Below are positions 1-9,882 of a DNA stretch of 64,000 bases, piece by piece. The notes beneath the pieces were generated by a model. It was not told where the DNA came from. It searched no databases and saw only the letters and a list, made by a program, of their open reading frames with translations. Position 1 is the first letter of the stretch; the number at the start of each line of letters is the position of its first letter. The stretch is taken from positions 12,736-76,735 of the forward strand of contig DFJF01000005.1 in the NCBI GenBank assembly GCA_002372935.1, in the 5' to 3' direction. The DNA comes from Clostridiales bacterium UBA3678 (GTDB lineage: Bacteria; Bacillota; Clostridia; TANB77; CAG-508). The position numbers were made by a program, and so were the translations under genes.

Positions 1-1211
1 TTTTTAATATATTCCGCTACTCCAATTCTATTTGAATCAGCTCTAACTACTAGATTAAGCTCTAATCTTGTTGTTTTATAATTTATTGTCTTTTGCCATA
101 TTTTACTTCTAAGCCTCCAGCCAGATTCATTTAAATATTTCTCCATACTACCCAAATTAAAGTAATTATCATTTGAATCATCTACGAGATAACTATTTTT
201 AGTTAGTGGAAAATTTGCAGTAAAATATGTGCCTTTATATTCATTTGATGCTATTTCATTTTTATTTATTGCTGCTCTTATAGCCCTTCTAACATTTGCA
301 TCTGATAATATTCCATTTTGTGTATTTAAAGCAATAAATGAAAATTGTCTTCCCTCTATTTCATTAACATTATAACCAATTTTTCCAATGTATTGTTCAA
401 AATTACTATTTTTTGTAGAAATTAAATCTATTCCACCTAATTTAAATGCATTATATAGTTCTGCTACTGTAGAATAGAAATTAATTGTTATCTTATTAAT
501 TATAGAATTATCATTTTCTTTATTCCACCAATTTTCATTTTTTGTTAGAATTATTGAATTACCATTTGTTTCTGAAATATAAAATCTTCCTGTTGTTATT
601 GGTGCATCATTTTTATCTGTATTCCAAAAATTATCATTACCATAATAATGGCTACTAAGTATTGGAAAATTAAGATAATATTCATAAAATGGTATCTCTT
701 TTGATAATATAATTCTTATTGTAGTATTATCTATAATATCAACCTCTTGTAAATATTTAACATTTTCTAGGTAAACCGCATCTTTTGCTTCTTCACTTCT
801 TAATAATTTATCTATTGTATACTGGACATCACTACTTGAAAAGAAAGTACCATCTGTCCATTTTACTCCAGTTCTGAGTTTAATAATATATGTCTTATTG
901 TCTGTAGTTTCCCATTCTTTTGCAAGACATGGTTCTGCCCTTCCGTCTTCTGTAATATTTACTAATGGTTCATAAATTAATTTTGTAATATCTTGTACAT
1001 CCTTGTTTTTTGTAATTATTGGATTTATAGTATCAAAGTTAGAAATTGCAAGTGTAAGTGATGTACCTTTTTGTTTCATATCTACAACAGATGCATTATC
1101 TGTTGTATTACCGTTTTTATCTTTTTTGTTTGAATTTACTTTATATATTGCAAAACCCATAATAATTACAATAAATACAAAAAATAAAAATCCAAAAATA
1201 TTGTTTTTCAT
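1..1211 (-). CDS. Peptide-type ABC transporter solute-binding protein, partial
   Basis: This is the N-terminal part of an extracellular solute-binding protein of family 5 (oligopeptide, dipeptide or nickel ABC importers). The frame runs off the left edge, so about 403 residues are visible of a family usually 500-600 long. It starts at an ATG preceded by GAGG with 5-base spacing. Residues 5-22 are hydrophobic with no lipobox cysteine, so I expect a signal anchor rather than a lipoprotein. Family signatures are visible: an early LAKEWE segment, then KWTDGTFFSSSDVQYTID, and later a DANVRRAIRAAINK stretch typical of these proteins. No permease or ATPase gene is in view; they could lie beyond the edge or elsewhere. 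The substrate cannot be read from the sequence. Confidence 0.9.
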   Translation of the reverse strand, partial: MKNNIFGFLFFVFIVIIMGFAIYKVNSNKKDKNGNTTDNASVVDMKQKGTSLTLAISNFDTINPIITKNKDVQDITKLIYEPLVNITEDGRAEPCLAKEWETTDNKTYIIKLRTGVKWTDGTFFSSSDVQYTIDKLLRSEEAKDAVYLENVKYLQEVDIIDNTTIRIILSKEIPFYEYYLNFPILSSHYYGNDNFWNTDKNDAPITTGRFYISETNGNSIILTKNENWWNKENDNSIINKITINFYSTVAELYNAFKLGGIDLISTKNSNFEQYIGKIGYNVNEIEGRQFSFIALNTQNGILSDANVRRAIRAAINKNEIASNEYKGTYFTANFPLTKNSYLVDDSNDNYFNLGSMEKYLNESGWRLRSKIWQKTINYKTTRLELNLVVRADSNRIGVAEYIK

Positions 1212-1281
1212 AATTACCTCATTTCATTATATATACTACATTATTTTCCAAATTTTATCAAGTGATTTTTATAAATTAATT

Positions 1282-1306
1282 AAAAAAAGAGCACAAATTA
1301 GTGCCC
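1282..1306 (-). terminator. Rho-independent terminator of spoVS
   Basis: A 6-bp stem (GGGCAC/GTGCTC on the minus strand, one G-U pair) with a 6-base loop is followed directly by seven T residues. It sits 23 bases after the spoVS stop and separates it from the solute-binding protein gene. Confidence 0.75.
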
Positions 1307-1328
1307 CCCAAAAATATTTAAAATTTAT

Positions 1329-1592
1329 TTATTTTCTTGATTCCACAATAAGTTTTATCCCTGTTCTGTCTTCCCCCTCTACTTCAACTTCTGCAAATGC
1401 AGGAATACAAACTAAATCTACACCAGATGGTGCTACAAAACCTCTTGCTATAGCTACTGCTTTCACTGCTTGATTTAGGGCTCCAGCTCCAATTGCTTGC
1501 ATTTCAGCCCTTTGTGATTCTTTTACCAAACCAGCAATAGCCCCAGCTACTGAGTTTGGATTTGATTTAGATGAAATTTTTAAAATTTCCAT
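1329..1592 (-). CDS. spoVS: Stage V sporulation protein S
   Basis: SpoVS is a small conserved protein, usually about 86 residues; this one has 87. In Bacillus subtilis it is needed at stage V (coat and cortex assembly) and influences septation; it has an Alba-like fold and probably binds nucleic acid. The whole protein matches, including MEILKISSKSNPNSVAGAIA at the N terminus and the EVEGEDRTGIKLIVE ending. A GGAGG ribosome binding site lies about 9 bases before the ATG. It follows ymdB on the same strand, the same order as the rny-ymdB-spoVS neighbourhood of B. subtilis. The call is secure; its molecular role is known mainly from Bacillus genetics. Confidence 0.96.
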   Translation of the reverse strand: MEILKISSKSNPNSVAGAIAGLVKESQRAEMQAIGAGALNQAVKAVAIARGFVAPSGVDLVCIPAFAEVEVEGEDRTGIKLIVESRK

Positions 1593-1740
1593 TCTCTTTT
1601 GCCTCCTATAATTTTATTTTTTGTTGCAACTTTTATAATGTTATTTTAACTCAATTAAAATTATTTGTCTATAGTTTTTTGGAAATTTTTTCCATTTTTC
1701 ATCGCAAAATTCGACATTTTTCTTTTTATTAAAATCAACT

Positions 1741-2511
1741 CTATCTTGTAATTCTTTCAATATCCATAACTGTATTTGTTTCATCATTTATTTTAAATAC
1801 ACATCCATTAAGCATTGTTTCACCTGTTGCTACTCTATATTTTTCTGGAAGCGCAGTTAAAAATCTTTTTAAAGCAGCCTCTTTATCCATTCCAAGTACA
1901 GAATTCTTAGGTCCTGTCATTCCTATATCTGTTATATAAGCTGTTCCTTTTTCCAATATTTTTTCATCAGCTGTTTGAACATGTGTATGTGTTCCAAAAA
2001 CAATTGTAGCTTTTCCATCTAAAAAATATCCCATAGCTTCTTTTTCTGCAGTTGCTTCTGCATGAAAATCTAAAACTATAATATCAACTTCTTTTTTTAT
2101 TTTATCTATAACTTTTTGTATCTGTATAAATGGATTTTCAGTCTGCACATTGATTTCTGCTCTTCCCATTGCATTTATTACAGCTATTTTTTTATTATTA
2201 CATTCAAAAATATTATGTCCCTTACCACAAACTCCTTCTGGATAATTTAATGGTCTTAAAATTTTAGGATCATCTATAAATGTAAAAATTTCTTTTTTTC
2301 CCCATGTATGATTTCCCATTGTAATACAATCTGCTCCTGCCAAAATTATATCATCAAAATTTTTTTTAGTTATACCCATTCCTTCTGCTGCATTTTCTCC
2401 ATTTACAATACAAAAATCTATGTTATATTTTGCCTTAATATCTTTTAATTCACTTTTCAACTTATTAACACCAGAATTTCCAACAATGTCTCCTACTGCC
2501 AAAATGTTCAT
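1741..2511 (-). CDS. ymdB: YmdB-family metallophosphoesterase
   Basis: This is a TIGR00282/YmdB metallophosphoesterase of 256 residues, close to the usual 264. In Bacillus YmdB hydrolyses 2',3'-cyclic nucleotides and affects the choice between motility and biofilm. Metal-binding motifs are in place: GDIVG near residue 7, NGENAAEGMG near 38-47, GNHTWGKKE near 66, and GTHTHVQTADE near 173. It is cytoplasmic, with no signal peptide. It lies upstream of spoVS in the same direction with a 148-base gap. The rny gene (RNase Y), often next door, is not here; a CmpB-type membrane protein gene precedes it instead. Confidence 0.93.
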   Translation of the reverse strand: MNILAVGDIVGNSGVNKLKSELKDIKAKYNIDFCIVNGENAAEGMGITKKNFDDIILAGADCITMGNHTWGKKEIFTFIDDPKILRPLNYPEGVCGKGHNIFECNNKKIAVINAMGRAEINVQTENPFIQIQKVIDKIKKEVDIIVLDFHAEATAEKEAMGYFLDGKATIVFGTHTHVQTADEKILEKGTAYITDIGMTGPKNSVLGMDKEAALKRFLTALPEKYRVATGETMLNGCVFKINDETNTVMDIERITR

Positions 2512-2545
2512 CTAATCAATCCTTTCTAAAATTCTATTATAAACC

Positions 2546-3493
2546 TTACTTCAATTTCATACCTTTAAAAGTAGTTTTAATATTCTTCTTCCCTTTATAT
2601 ACATTTATTCTTAATTTTCTTTTGCCCTGTCTTATTGAATTTTTTATTTCTTCGGTTTTCTCAGACATTGCATCTTTTGCATCATTCATTTTTCCTGTTA
2701 CAGCGTCTTTTGCACCACTCACTTTTTCTGTTACAGCATCCTTTGCGTCATTAACTTTTTCTGCAACAACATCTCTTGCCTCATTTGTGGCATCTTCTAT
2801 TTTCGTTTTAATCTCTTTCATTTTTATTTTTATAGATTCTAATCTCGGATAAGCATTAATAATTCTTCTATGTAAAAATGACTTTTCAGAGAATATCTCT
2901 CTAACCATTTTAGAAATTTCCTCAGTATTATCTGATTTATTTGATTTATTAACTTCCTTATTTATTCCTCTAAGTCCATAAACAATAATGAATGATATTA
3001 TTGTATCTAATGTATATATTATGAAAAATACTAAACTAATAATATGTAATGTATTAACTGGCACTCTATCTAAAAAATTATTGCAAAATGGGTAAACCCA
3101 ATATATCAAAATTACTCCTAAGACTCCAAAACCAATAAGATTTCTTAAGCAAATTCTTCCTTTTATATTAAATTTTCTATTTGAATAATCCCACCATCTT
3201 GCTTTAAAAACCTTTTCCATTATCCAACTTGTAAAATACTCTAATATGCCACATACTAGCATTGCCATAAAAAATAATAAAATTAGGTTAAAATTAAAAT
3301 CTTTTAATGTAATAATAATTGATAATGCTCCCCAACCATAGATTGGACAATATGGTCCTATTAAAAATCCTCTATTGACTAATTTTTTATTTTGGATGGA
3401 TACTAGAATTGTTTCCATTATCCATCCTGCACAAGAAAACATCATAAAAAAGATTATATATCTATCTAACATTTGAATATCTAAGTTTAGCAT
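2546..3493 (-). CDS. CmpB-type (ABC transporter type IV) membrane protein with helical-repeat tail
   Basis: The first 190 residues match the PF06541 family of putative type IV ABC permeases: about five membrane segments with GWIMETILVS, GFLIGPYCPIYGWG and a WWDYSNRKFNIKGRICL loop. The biochemical function of the family is unsettled. Residues about 225-300 form a soluble, highly charged tail with 11-residue repeats (VNDAKDAVTEK, VSGAKDAVTGK, MNDAKDAMSEK), reminiscent of LEA/YtxH amphipathic helices. That tail is not a usual part of the family and may lie along the membrane. It is in line with pyrG upstream (15-base gap) and ymdB downstream, so co-transcription is likely. Confidence 0.8.
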   Translation of the reverse strand: MLNLDIQMLDRYIIFFMMFSCAGWIMETILVSIQNKKLVNRGFLIGPYCPIYGWGALSIIITLKDFNFNLILLFFMAMLVCGILEYFTSWIMEKVFKARWWDYSNRKFNIKGRICLRNLIGFGVLGVILIYWVYPFCNNFLDRVPVNTLHIISLVFFIIYTLDTIISFIIVYGLRGINKEVNKSNKSDNTEEISKMVREIFSEKSFLHRRIINAYPRLESIKIKMKEIKTKIEDATNEARDVVAEKVNDAKDAVTEKVSGAKDAVTGKMNDAKDAMSEKTEEIKNSIRQGKRKLRINVYKGKKNIKTTFKGMKLK

Positions 3494-3508
3494 TTATGCC
3501 TCCCAAAA

Positions 3509-5125
3509 TCAATTTTTTTCTTTATTTTTCTTTGCCGCTTCTACGAGTCCAACAAATAATGGTGCTGGTCTATTTGGTCTAGATTTAAGTTCTGGATGAA
3601 ATTGTGAAGCTATAAAATATGGATGATTTTTTTCAATTTCTACTATTTCCACTAAATTTCCATCTGGAGATGTTCCAGAACATATTAATCCAGCATTTTC
3701 CAATCTCTCTTTATAATCATTATTATATTCATATCTATGTCTGTGTCTTTCATCTATTTTTTCAGCATTATAAACTCTTGATGCAATACTTCCTGGTTTT
3801 AATATACATGGATAGCTTCCAAGTCTCATTGTGCCACCCTTTTTTTCTACATTTTTTTGATTTTCCATAATATGTATTACTGGATTCTTTGTAGTTTCAC
3901 TAAATTCTGCTGAATTTGCATCTTTAATTCCAAGTACATTTCTTGCAAATTCCACAACAGCCATCTGCATTCCAAGACATATTCCTAAAAATGGAATATT
4001 ATTTTCTCTTGCATATTTTATTGTTTCTATTTTTCCTTCTATTCCTCTATTTCCAAAACCTCCAGGAACAATAATTCCATTTAATCCCTTTAATTTTTTT
4101 TCTGTAGTATCTTGTGTTATTGTTTCACTATCAATTAATTCTATATCAACATTTACATTATTTTCAAAACCAGCATGATTTAAGCTTTCTATAACAGAAA
4201 TATAAGAATCTTCAAGCCTTACATATTTTCCAACAATTGCAATTTTTACTCTATCTTCTTTTTTTGTATTTCTAATCTTTTGAATCATTTTATCCCATTC
4301 TTCATTATCTGGTACATAATTGTCAAGTTTTAGATGATTACATACTTCTCTTCCTAGGCCTTCTTTTTCTAGCATTAATGGTACAGCATACAAACAATCT
4401 GCAGTTAAATTTTGTATAACACTGGTTTTTCTAACATTGCAAAATAATGCCAATTTTTCTCTAACATTATCTGGTATTTCAATTTCACTTCTACATACTA
4501 ATATATCTGGCTTAATTCCTAAACTTTGCAACTCTTTTACAGAATGTTGTGTAGGTTTAGATTTTATTTCATTTGATCCTGAAATATATGGAAGTAATGT
4601 TACATGAACATATAATACATCTTCTGGATTTTTTTCTAATCCTACTTGTCTAATTGCTTCTATTATTGATATTCCTTCTATATCTCCTATAGTTCCACCA
4701 ACTTCAGTAATTACAATATCTGTATCTGTATTGTCAAAACTATAAATTTTTTCTTTTATTTCATTTGTAACATGTGGGATTACTTGTACAGTTTTTCCTA
4801 AATAGTCTCCTCTTCTTTCTTTTTCTATTACATTTGAATAAACTTTTCCCATTGTTACACTTGAATTTCTTGTTAAATTTTCATCTATAAATCTCTCATA
4901 ATGACCTAAATCTAGGTCTGTTTCTGCTCCATCATCTGTTACAAAAACCTCTCCGTGTTCATAAGGGCTCATTGTCCCTGGATCAACATTTAAATATGGG
5001 TCAAACTTTTGAATTGTTACTTTATATCCTCTATTTTTAAGCAATCTTCCAAGTGATGCAGCAGTTATTCCTTTTCCTAATCCAGAAACAACTCCTCCTG
5101 TTACAAAAATATACTTTGTATTCAT
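3509..5125 (-). CDS. pyrG: CTP synthase
   Basis: CTP synthase converts UTP, ATP and glutamine to CTP, the last step of de novo cytidine nucleotide synthesis. At 538 residues it has the usual length. The N-terminal synthase domain opens with YIFVTGGVVSGLGKGITAAS, the canonical P-loop start. The glutaminase domain carries the nucleophile motif FLGICLGMQ and the late FHPEL histidine-glutamate pair. Start is an ATG with AAAGGAAG upstream. It sits between valS and the CmpB-type gene, 20 bases after valS. I looked for the C-run pyrimidine-sensing leader of some Gram-positive pyrG genes and did not see one in the short gap. Confidence 0.97.
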   Translation of the reverse strand: MNTKYIFVTGGVVSGLGKGITAASLGRLLKNRGYKVTIQKFDPYLNVDPGTMSPYEHGEVFVTDDGAETDLDLGHYERFIDENLTRNSSVTMGKVYSNVIEKERRGDYLGKTVQVIPHVTNEIKEKIYSFDNTDTDIVITEVGGTIGDIEGISIIEAIRQVGLEKNPEDVLYVHVTLLPYISGSNEIKSKPTQHSVKELQSLGIKPDILVCRSEIEIPDNVREKLALFCNVRKTSVIQNLTADCLYAVPLMLEKEGLGREVCNHLKLDNYVPDNEEWDKMIQKIRNTKKEDRVKIAIVGKYVRLEDSYISVIESLNHAGFENNVNVDIELIDSETITQDTTEKKLKGLNGIIVPGGFGNRGIEGKIETIKYARENNIPFLGICLGMQMAVVEFARNVLGIKDANSAEFSETTKNPVIHIMENQKNVEKKGGTMRLGSYPCILKPGSIASRVYNAEKIDERHRHRYEYNNDYKERLENAGLICSGTSPDGNLVEIVEIEKNHPYFIASQFHPELKSRPNRPAPLFVGLVEAAKKNKEKN

Positions 5126-5145
5126 GTTTTACTTCCTTTCTTATA

Positions 5146-7803
5146 TTAAACTAATTTTTTTAACATTTCTTTATATTTTTCAAGTTTTGACTTTTCTTCA
5201 TCAATTTTTGACTTAGGAGCTTTTTTTATAAAACCTGGGTTTGAAAGCATTTTTTCAGCTCTTTCAATTTCAAATTCTATTTTTTTACGTTCTTCTTCTT
5301 TTCTTCTTGCCTCTTCTTCTAAATCTACCAATCCTTCAAGTGGCATATATAATTCTATTTCATCATTTATTATTGATACTGCATCTTCAGCAATTTCTTC
5401 TTTATTTTCCTTTATTATTAAATCTTCTCCAAATGCCAATTTTTTTATAAATTCTTCTGATTCTTTTAATTGATTTTTATATTTATTTGTAACAAAAATT
5501 AATTTAACTTTTCTTGATGGATGTACATTCATCTTTGCTCTTACATTTCTAACTTCAACAATCATTTCTTTAACTGTCTCTATAAATTTCTCTTCTTCAT
5601 TATATTCAAATTGTTGTTTTGATTTTGGCCATCTTGACATCATCAATTCTTTGTCATTATATTTTGTTAAGTGTCTATAAATTTCTGTTGTAATAAAAGG
5701 CATAAATGGATGCAATAATTTCATAGATACACTAAATACATAATCTAATACAAAAGATACTCTTATTTTTTCATCATGATTTTCACTATAAATTCTAGGT
5801 TTTACCATTTCTATATACCAATCGCAAAATTCATCTCTTACAAATCCATAAATATTGTCTAAAGCAATACCTAAATCATAATTATCAATGTTTTTTGTAA
5901 CTTCAACTATAAGCTTATCTAGTTTATTTATAATCCATTTGTCTTCTATTTTTAAACTTTCTTTTTTATATGAATGAATTTTTGAATCATAATTTTCTTG
6001 TCTAAATTCAATAATTTCTTCATCAGAAACAGCATTCATTGTAATAAATTTTGCAGCATTCCAAATTTTATTTGCAAAATTTGAAGCCTGTTCCAATTTT
6101 TCTGGCATATATTTTATGTCATTTCCCATTGTAGTACCTGAAAGTACTGAAAATCTTAAACTATCTGCACCATATTTCTCTATTACTTCTAATGGATCAA
6201 CTCCATTTCCTAAAGTCTTTGACATCTTTCTTCCTTGACTATCTCTAATAATTCCATGTATTAGTACATCTTTAAACGGCTCAACATCCGTAAATTCCAG
6301 ACCTTGTGTCATCATTCTTGATACCCAAAATGTTATAATATCAAATCCTGTAACTAAAACATTTGTAGGATAAAATCTTTTATAATCTTCTGATTCTGTA
6401 TTCGGCCAGCCAAGTGTTGAAAATGGCCAAAGTGCTGAACTAAACCATGTATCCAATGTATCTTCATCTTGATGAAGATGTGTACTTCCACATTTTTCAC
6501 ATTTTTTCGGTTCTGTTTTTGCAACATTTATATGTCCACATTCATCACAATAATATGCTGGTATTCTATGTCCCCACCATAATTGCCTTGATATACACCA
6601 ATCTTGAATATTATCTAACCAATTAAAATATTGTTTTTCATATCTTTTTGGTATAAATTTTGTTTTTCCGCTTCTTACGCTATCTATTGCTCTTTTAGCC
6701 AAATCCTTCATAGAAACAAACCATTGCATTGATACTTTTGGTTCTATTGTAGATTTACATCTTTCACATTTTGCAACATTATGAGTATAGTCTTCTACTT
6801 TTACTAAATTTCCAGACTTTTGTAACATTTCTACTATTTTTTCACGAGCTTCTAATAAATCCATTCCCTTAAGTTCTGGCAAAAGATTTCCCATCTTATA
6901 GTTTTCATCAAATACTTCTATTATTTCAAGATTATGTCTTAGTCCTGATTGATAATCATTTGGATCATGTGCAGGTGTAATTTTAACACATCCTGTTCCA
7001 AAATCTTTTTCTACAAATTCATCTGCAATAATTGGAATTTCTTTATTCATTAATGGTAATATACATTTTTTGCCTATGATGTCTTTATATCTTTCATCAT
7101 CTGGATGTACTGCAACTGCAGTATCTCCAAGCATTGTCTCAGGTCTTGTTGTGGCAACTTCAACATATTTTCCTTTTTCTCCAACTATTTCATATCTTAT
7201 ATGCCACAAATGTGATGGTTCTTCTTTATATATAACTTCTGCATCAGATATTGTTGTTTTACAACTTGGACAATAATTTATCATTCTTGTACCTTTGTAA
7301 ATTAATCCTTTATTATATAGTCTTACAAATTGCTCTAAAACCGCCTTACTCATTCCTTCATCCATTGTAAACCTATCTCTTGACCAATCACATGAACATC
7401 CCAGTCTTCGTTGTTGTTTTTTTATAATTCCACCATATTTATGTGTCCAATCCCAGGTTTCTTCTAAAAATTTTTCTCTTCCTAAATCTTGTTTAGATTT
7501 TCCTTCTGATTTCAATTTTTGTACAACTTTCATTTCTGTAGAAATAGCTGAATGATCAGCACCTGGAAGCCACAAAACATCATATCCTTGCATTCTCTTT
7601 GTTCTTATTAATATATCTTGTATTGTTCCATCTAAAGCATGTCCCATATGTAATTTTCCTGTTACATTTGGAGGTGGCATCATTATACAATATGGTTCTT
7701 TTTCTTTATCCATACTTGGTTTAAAATATCCTTTTTCTTCCCATTCTTTATATAGCTTTTCTTCAAATTCTTGTGGATTATAGCTTCCTTCTAGTTTTTT
7801 CAA
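5146..7803 (-). CDS. valS: Valine-tRNA ligase
   Basis: This class I aminoacyl-tRNA synthetase charges tRNA-Val. The HIGH motif is HMGH (in GKLHMGHALDG) and the KMSKS motif reads KMSKT. A CP1 editing domain with an ATTRPETMLGDTAVAVHPDD stretch, zinc-like CxxC pairs (YYCDECGH, KKCEKCGS), an anticodon-binding domain and a C-terminal coiled-coil arm are all present. I place the start at the TTG at 7803, because GGGAGTG lies six bases upstream and the product then begins MKKLEGSYNP as in relatives; upstream TTG and GTG codons at 7818 and 7812 lie in or before that site. That gives 885 residues. There is no T-box leader in the 76 bases between it and prkC. Confidence 0.95.
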   Translation of the reverse strand: MKKLEGSYNPQEFEEKLYKEWEEKGYFKPSMDKEKEPYCIMMPPPNVTGKLHMGHALDGTIQDILIRTKRMQGYDVLWLPGADHSAISTEMKVVQKLKSEGKSKQDLGREKFLEETWDWTHKYGGIIKKQQRRLGCSCDWSRDRFTMDEGMSKAVLEQFVRLYNKGLIYKGTRMINYCPSCKTTISDAEVIYKEEPSHLWHIRYEIVGEKGKYVEVATTRPETMLGDTAVAVHPDDERYKDIIGKKCILPLMNKEIPIIADEFVEKDFGTGCVKITPAHDPNDYQSGLRHNLEIIEVFDENYKMGNLLPELKGMDLLEAREKIVEMLQKSGNLVKVEDYTHNVAKCERCKSTIEPKVSMQWFVSMKDLAKRAIDSVRSGKTKFIPKRYEKQYFNWLDNIQDWCISRQLWWGHRIPAYYCDECGHINVAKTEPKKCEKCGSTHLHQDEDTLDTWFSSALWPFSTLGWPNTESEDYKRFYPTNVLVTGFDIITFWVSRMMTQGLEFTDVEPFKDVLIHGIIRDSQGRKMSKTLGNGVDPLEVIEKYGADSLRFSVLSGTTMGNDIKYMPEKLEQASNFANKIWNAAKFITMNAVSDEEIIEFRQENYDSKIHSYKKESLKIEDKWIINKLDKLIVEVTKNIDNYDLGIALDNIYGFVRDEFCDWYIEMVKPRIYSENHDEKIRVSFVLDYVFSVSMKLLHPFMPFITTEIYRHLTKYNDKELMMSRWPKSKQQFEYNEEEKFIETVKEMIVEVRNVRAKMNVHPSRKVKLIFVTNKYKNQLKESEEFIKKLAFGEDLIIKENKEEIAEDAVSIINDEIELYMPLEGLVDLEEEARRKEEERKKIEFEIERAEKMLSNPGFIKKAPKSKIDEEKSKLEKYKEMLKKLV

Positions 7804-7835
7804 CTCTATCACTCCCAATACTTATAATTACACAT

Positions 7836-7866
7836 AAAGGGATAGTCACTAATTTTCTATCCCTTT
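7836..7866 (-). terminator. Hairpin between prkC and valS
   Basis: A perfect 10-bp stem (AAAGGGATAG/CTATCCCTTT) with an 11-base loop lies just after the prkC stop. The stem ends in UUU but no long U-tract follows, so it may be a leaky terminator or a processing/stability element rather than a full stop. Confidence 0.55.
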
Positions 7867-7879
7867 GATTTTGTTATTA

Positions 7880-9853
7880 TTATTCAATAGTAACACTTGT
7901 TTCTTCATTTAAATTAACATCTTTGGTACTCTTTAGCACATCATCTATATAAACCTTTACAGTAACAGTTCCTTTACCAGAAATTGATTTTACAAGATTT
8001 GTTGTTGTAGGATCAATTTTATCATTGTAAACTTTATCATCACCAACCATAATTCTTACTGCTACTTTTTTTACTGTTTGAGTTGCTGTAGAATTTTCAC
8101 TATTAGTTGTTGAATTTGTTGCAGTATTTTCATAAGTTACTTTTCCATCTAATAATGATTTTACATTCACAGTAAGTGTTGCTGTTTTTGTAGCTGTAAT
8201 GCTATTTACTGTAATTGTAACAGAAGTTCCTTTATCTACTTCTGTACCAGCATCTATACTTTGTTTTAATACAGTGTCATTATCTTTAGAATAATCTTCT
8301 TCAGTAGAAACAACAACTTTTAGTCCAACAGCTTTTATTGCTTTTGTTGCATCCTCTTCAGTTTTTCCTAAAACTGATGGCATTTGTACTTTTTCTATTC
8401 CAGTACTTACATGAATAACTACTGTGTCTCCTGCATTTACAGTTGTTTCCGCTTCTGTGTCTTGTTTTATGACATACCCAGCTTCTATTTTTTCACTTGC
8501 CTCTTCTTCAATTTCATATTTTAGTTTTGCATCTTCTAATGCTTTAATTGCCTCTTCTTGCTTTAATCCAACTACTTTTGGAACAGTAGTTTCTTCAATA
8601 CCAAGGCTTACTACAAATTTTATAGTTGTTCCTTCTTTTATATTATAATTTTCTCTATATTCAGGATTTTGTGATATTACTTTGCCCTTTTCATATTCAC
8701 TATTATATTCTCCAGTCACATCACCTACAGTTAACTTGCTTTCTTCTATTTTTCTCCTTGCTTCCTCTTCTGTAGAACCAACAAGATTTGGTATTGCAAC
8801 TTCTTTTGGATTTGTCGCATTCAAAACTGCCATTGTTATACCCATACTTAAAATAAACAATACAACAATTATTAAAAAAATTGACAATCCTTTATGTTTT
8901 TGGAAAAATCCATTCTTTTTATTTTTTGGATTTTTCTCATATTTTATTTCTTCATTATTTAATGTTGGAACTTTCCTTGTTTCTCCAATTTCTGCATATT
9001 CTGTATTATCTACAAAATCTCCATTTGGATCTTTTAAAGCTCTATTTAAATCTATAATCATTTCTGTTGCATTTTGATACCTAAGTGTTGTATCTTTTCT
9101 CATTGCTTTTAAAATTATATCATTTAAAGCTAGCGGAATTTCAGGATTTATTTCCTTTGGTGGAACTGGTTCTTCTTGCATATGTTTTAATGCAACTGAC
9201 ACTGGTGTATCTGCATCAAATGGTACTTTTCCAGTTAACATTTCATACATAACAACACCTAAAGAATATAAATCAGATTTGGCATCTGTAAATCCACCTC
9301 TTGCATGTTCTGGTGAAAAATAATGTACTGATCCTATTGTAGAACCAAATGCAGTAATTGTAGAATTTGAAACAGCTTTAGCTATTCCAAAATCTGTAAC
9401 TTTTGCCACACCATCTTCAGTTATAATTATGTTGTGTGGTTTTATATCTCTATGAACAATGTTATTTCTATGTGCTGTTTCCAATGCTGATGCTATTTGT
9501 ATTGCTATATTTGTTGACCATTTCCAAGGAAGTGGATTTCCTTCTTCTACAATTATTTCTTTTAATGTTTTTCCTTTTATTAATTCCATTACAATATAAT
9601 ATAAATTATCTTCATTTCCTACATCATATACAGAAACTATATTAGGGTGTGAAATACTTGCTGCAGCTTGTGCTTCTATTGAAAATCTTTTAATAAATTC
9701 ACTATCTGTAGTAAATTCATCTCTTAAAATTTTAACAGCTACAAATCTATTTAGCACTTGGTCTTTGGCTTTATATACCATAGCCATTCCACCATTGCCT
9801 ATGTTCTCTAGTATTTCATATCTATTTCCTAACAATCTTCCTTCTAAATCCAT
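7880..9853 (-). CDS. prkC: Membrane Ser/Thr protein kinase with three PASTA domains
   Basis: PrkC/Stk1 kinases sense muropeptides and cell-wall state outside and phosphorylate proteins inside; in Bacillus PrkC is involved in spore germination. The kinase domain covers residues 12-275: glycine loop GNGGMAMV (19-26), catalytic Lys41, HRDIKPHN (134-141) and DFG (154-156). A transmembrane helix spans about 322-344. Three PASTA repeats follow (about 351-418, 419-485, 486-550). The last ~105 residues are a Thr/Ser/Asn-rich extracellular domain that I do not recognise. It follows the phosphatase gene prpC by 29 bases, the standard kinase-phosphatase pairing. Its likely target IreB is encoded about 24 kb away in this window. 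Confidence 0.96.
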   Translation of the reverse strand: MDLEGRLLGNRYEILENIGNGGMAMVYKAKDQVLNRFVAVKILRDEFTTDSEFIKRFSIEAQAAASISHPNIVSVYDVGNEDNLYYIVMELIKGKTLKEIIVEEGNPLPWKWSTNIAIQIASALETAHRNNIVHRDIKPHNIIITEDGVAKVTDFGIAKAVSNSTITAFGSTIGSVHYFSPEHARGGFTDAKSDLYSLGVVMYEMLTGKVPFDADTPVSVALKHMQEEPVPPKEINPEIPLALNDIILKAMRKDTTLRYQNATEMIIDLNRALKDPNGDFVDNTEYAEIGETRKVPTLNNEEIKYEKNPKNKKNGFFQKHKGLSIFLIIVVLFILSMGITMAVLNATNPKEVAIPNLVGSTEEEARRKIEESKLTVGDVTGEYNSEYEKGKVISQNPEYRENYNIKEGTTIKFVVSLGIEETTVPKVVGLKQEEAIKALEDAKLKYEIEEEASEKIEAGYVIKQDTEAETTVNAGDTVVIHVSTGIEKVQMPSVLGKTEEDATKAIKAVGLKVVVSTEEDYSKDNDTVLKQSIDAGTEVDKGTSVTITVNSITATKTATLTVNVKSLLDGKVTYENTATNSTTNSENSTATQTVKKVAVRIMVGDDKVYNDKIDPTTTNLVKSISGKGTVTVKVYIDDVLKSTKDVNLNEETSVTIE

Positions 9854-9882
9854 TTTTTAAACATCCTTTCTTTTGAATATGT

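Noticed and set aside
1003..1473. 156-residue plus-strand reading frame
   Set aside because: It lies antisense to the solute-binding protein and spoVS, is low complexity, and has no binding site.
7804..7880. Possible T-box leaders before valS, lysS or hisS
   Set aside because: The gaps are short and I found no T-box AGGGTGGnACCGCG sequence or specifier-like loops.
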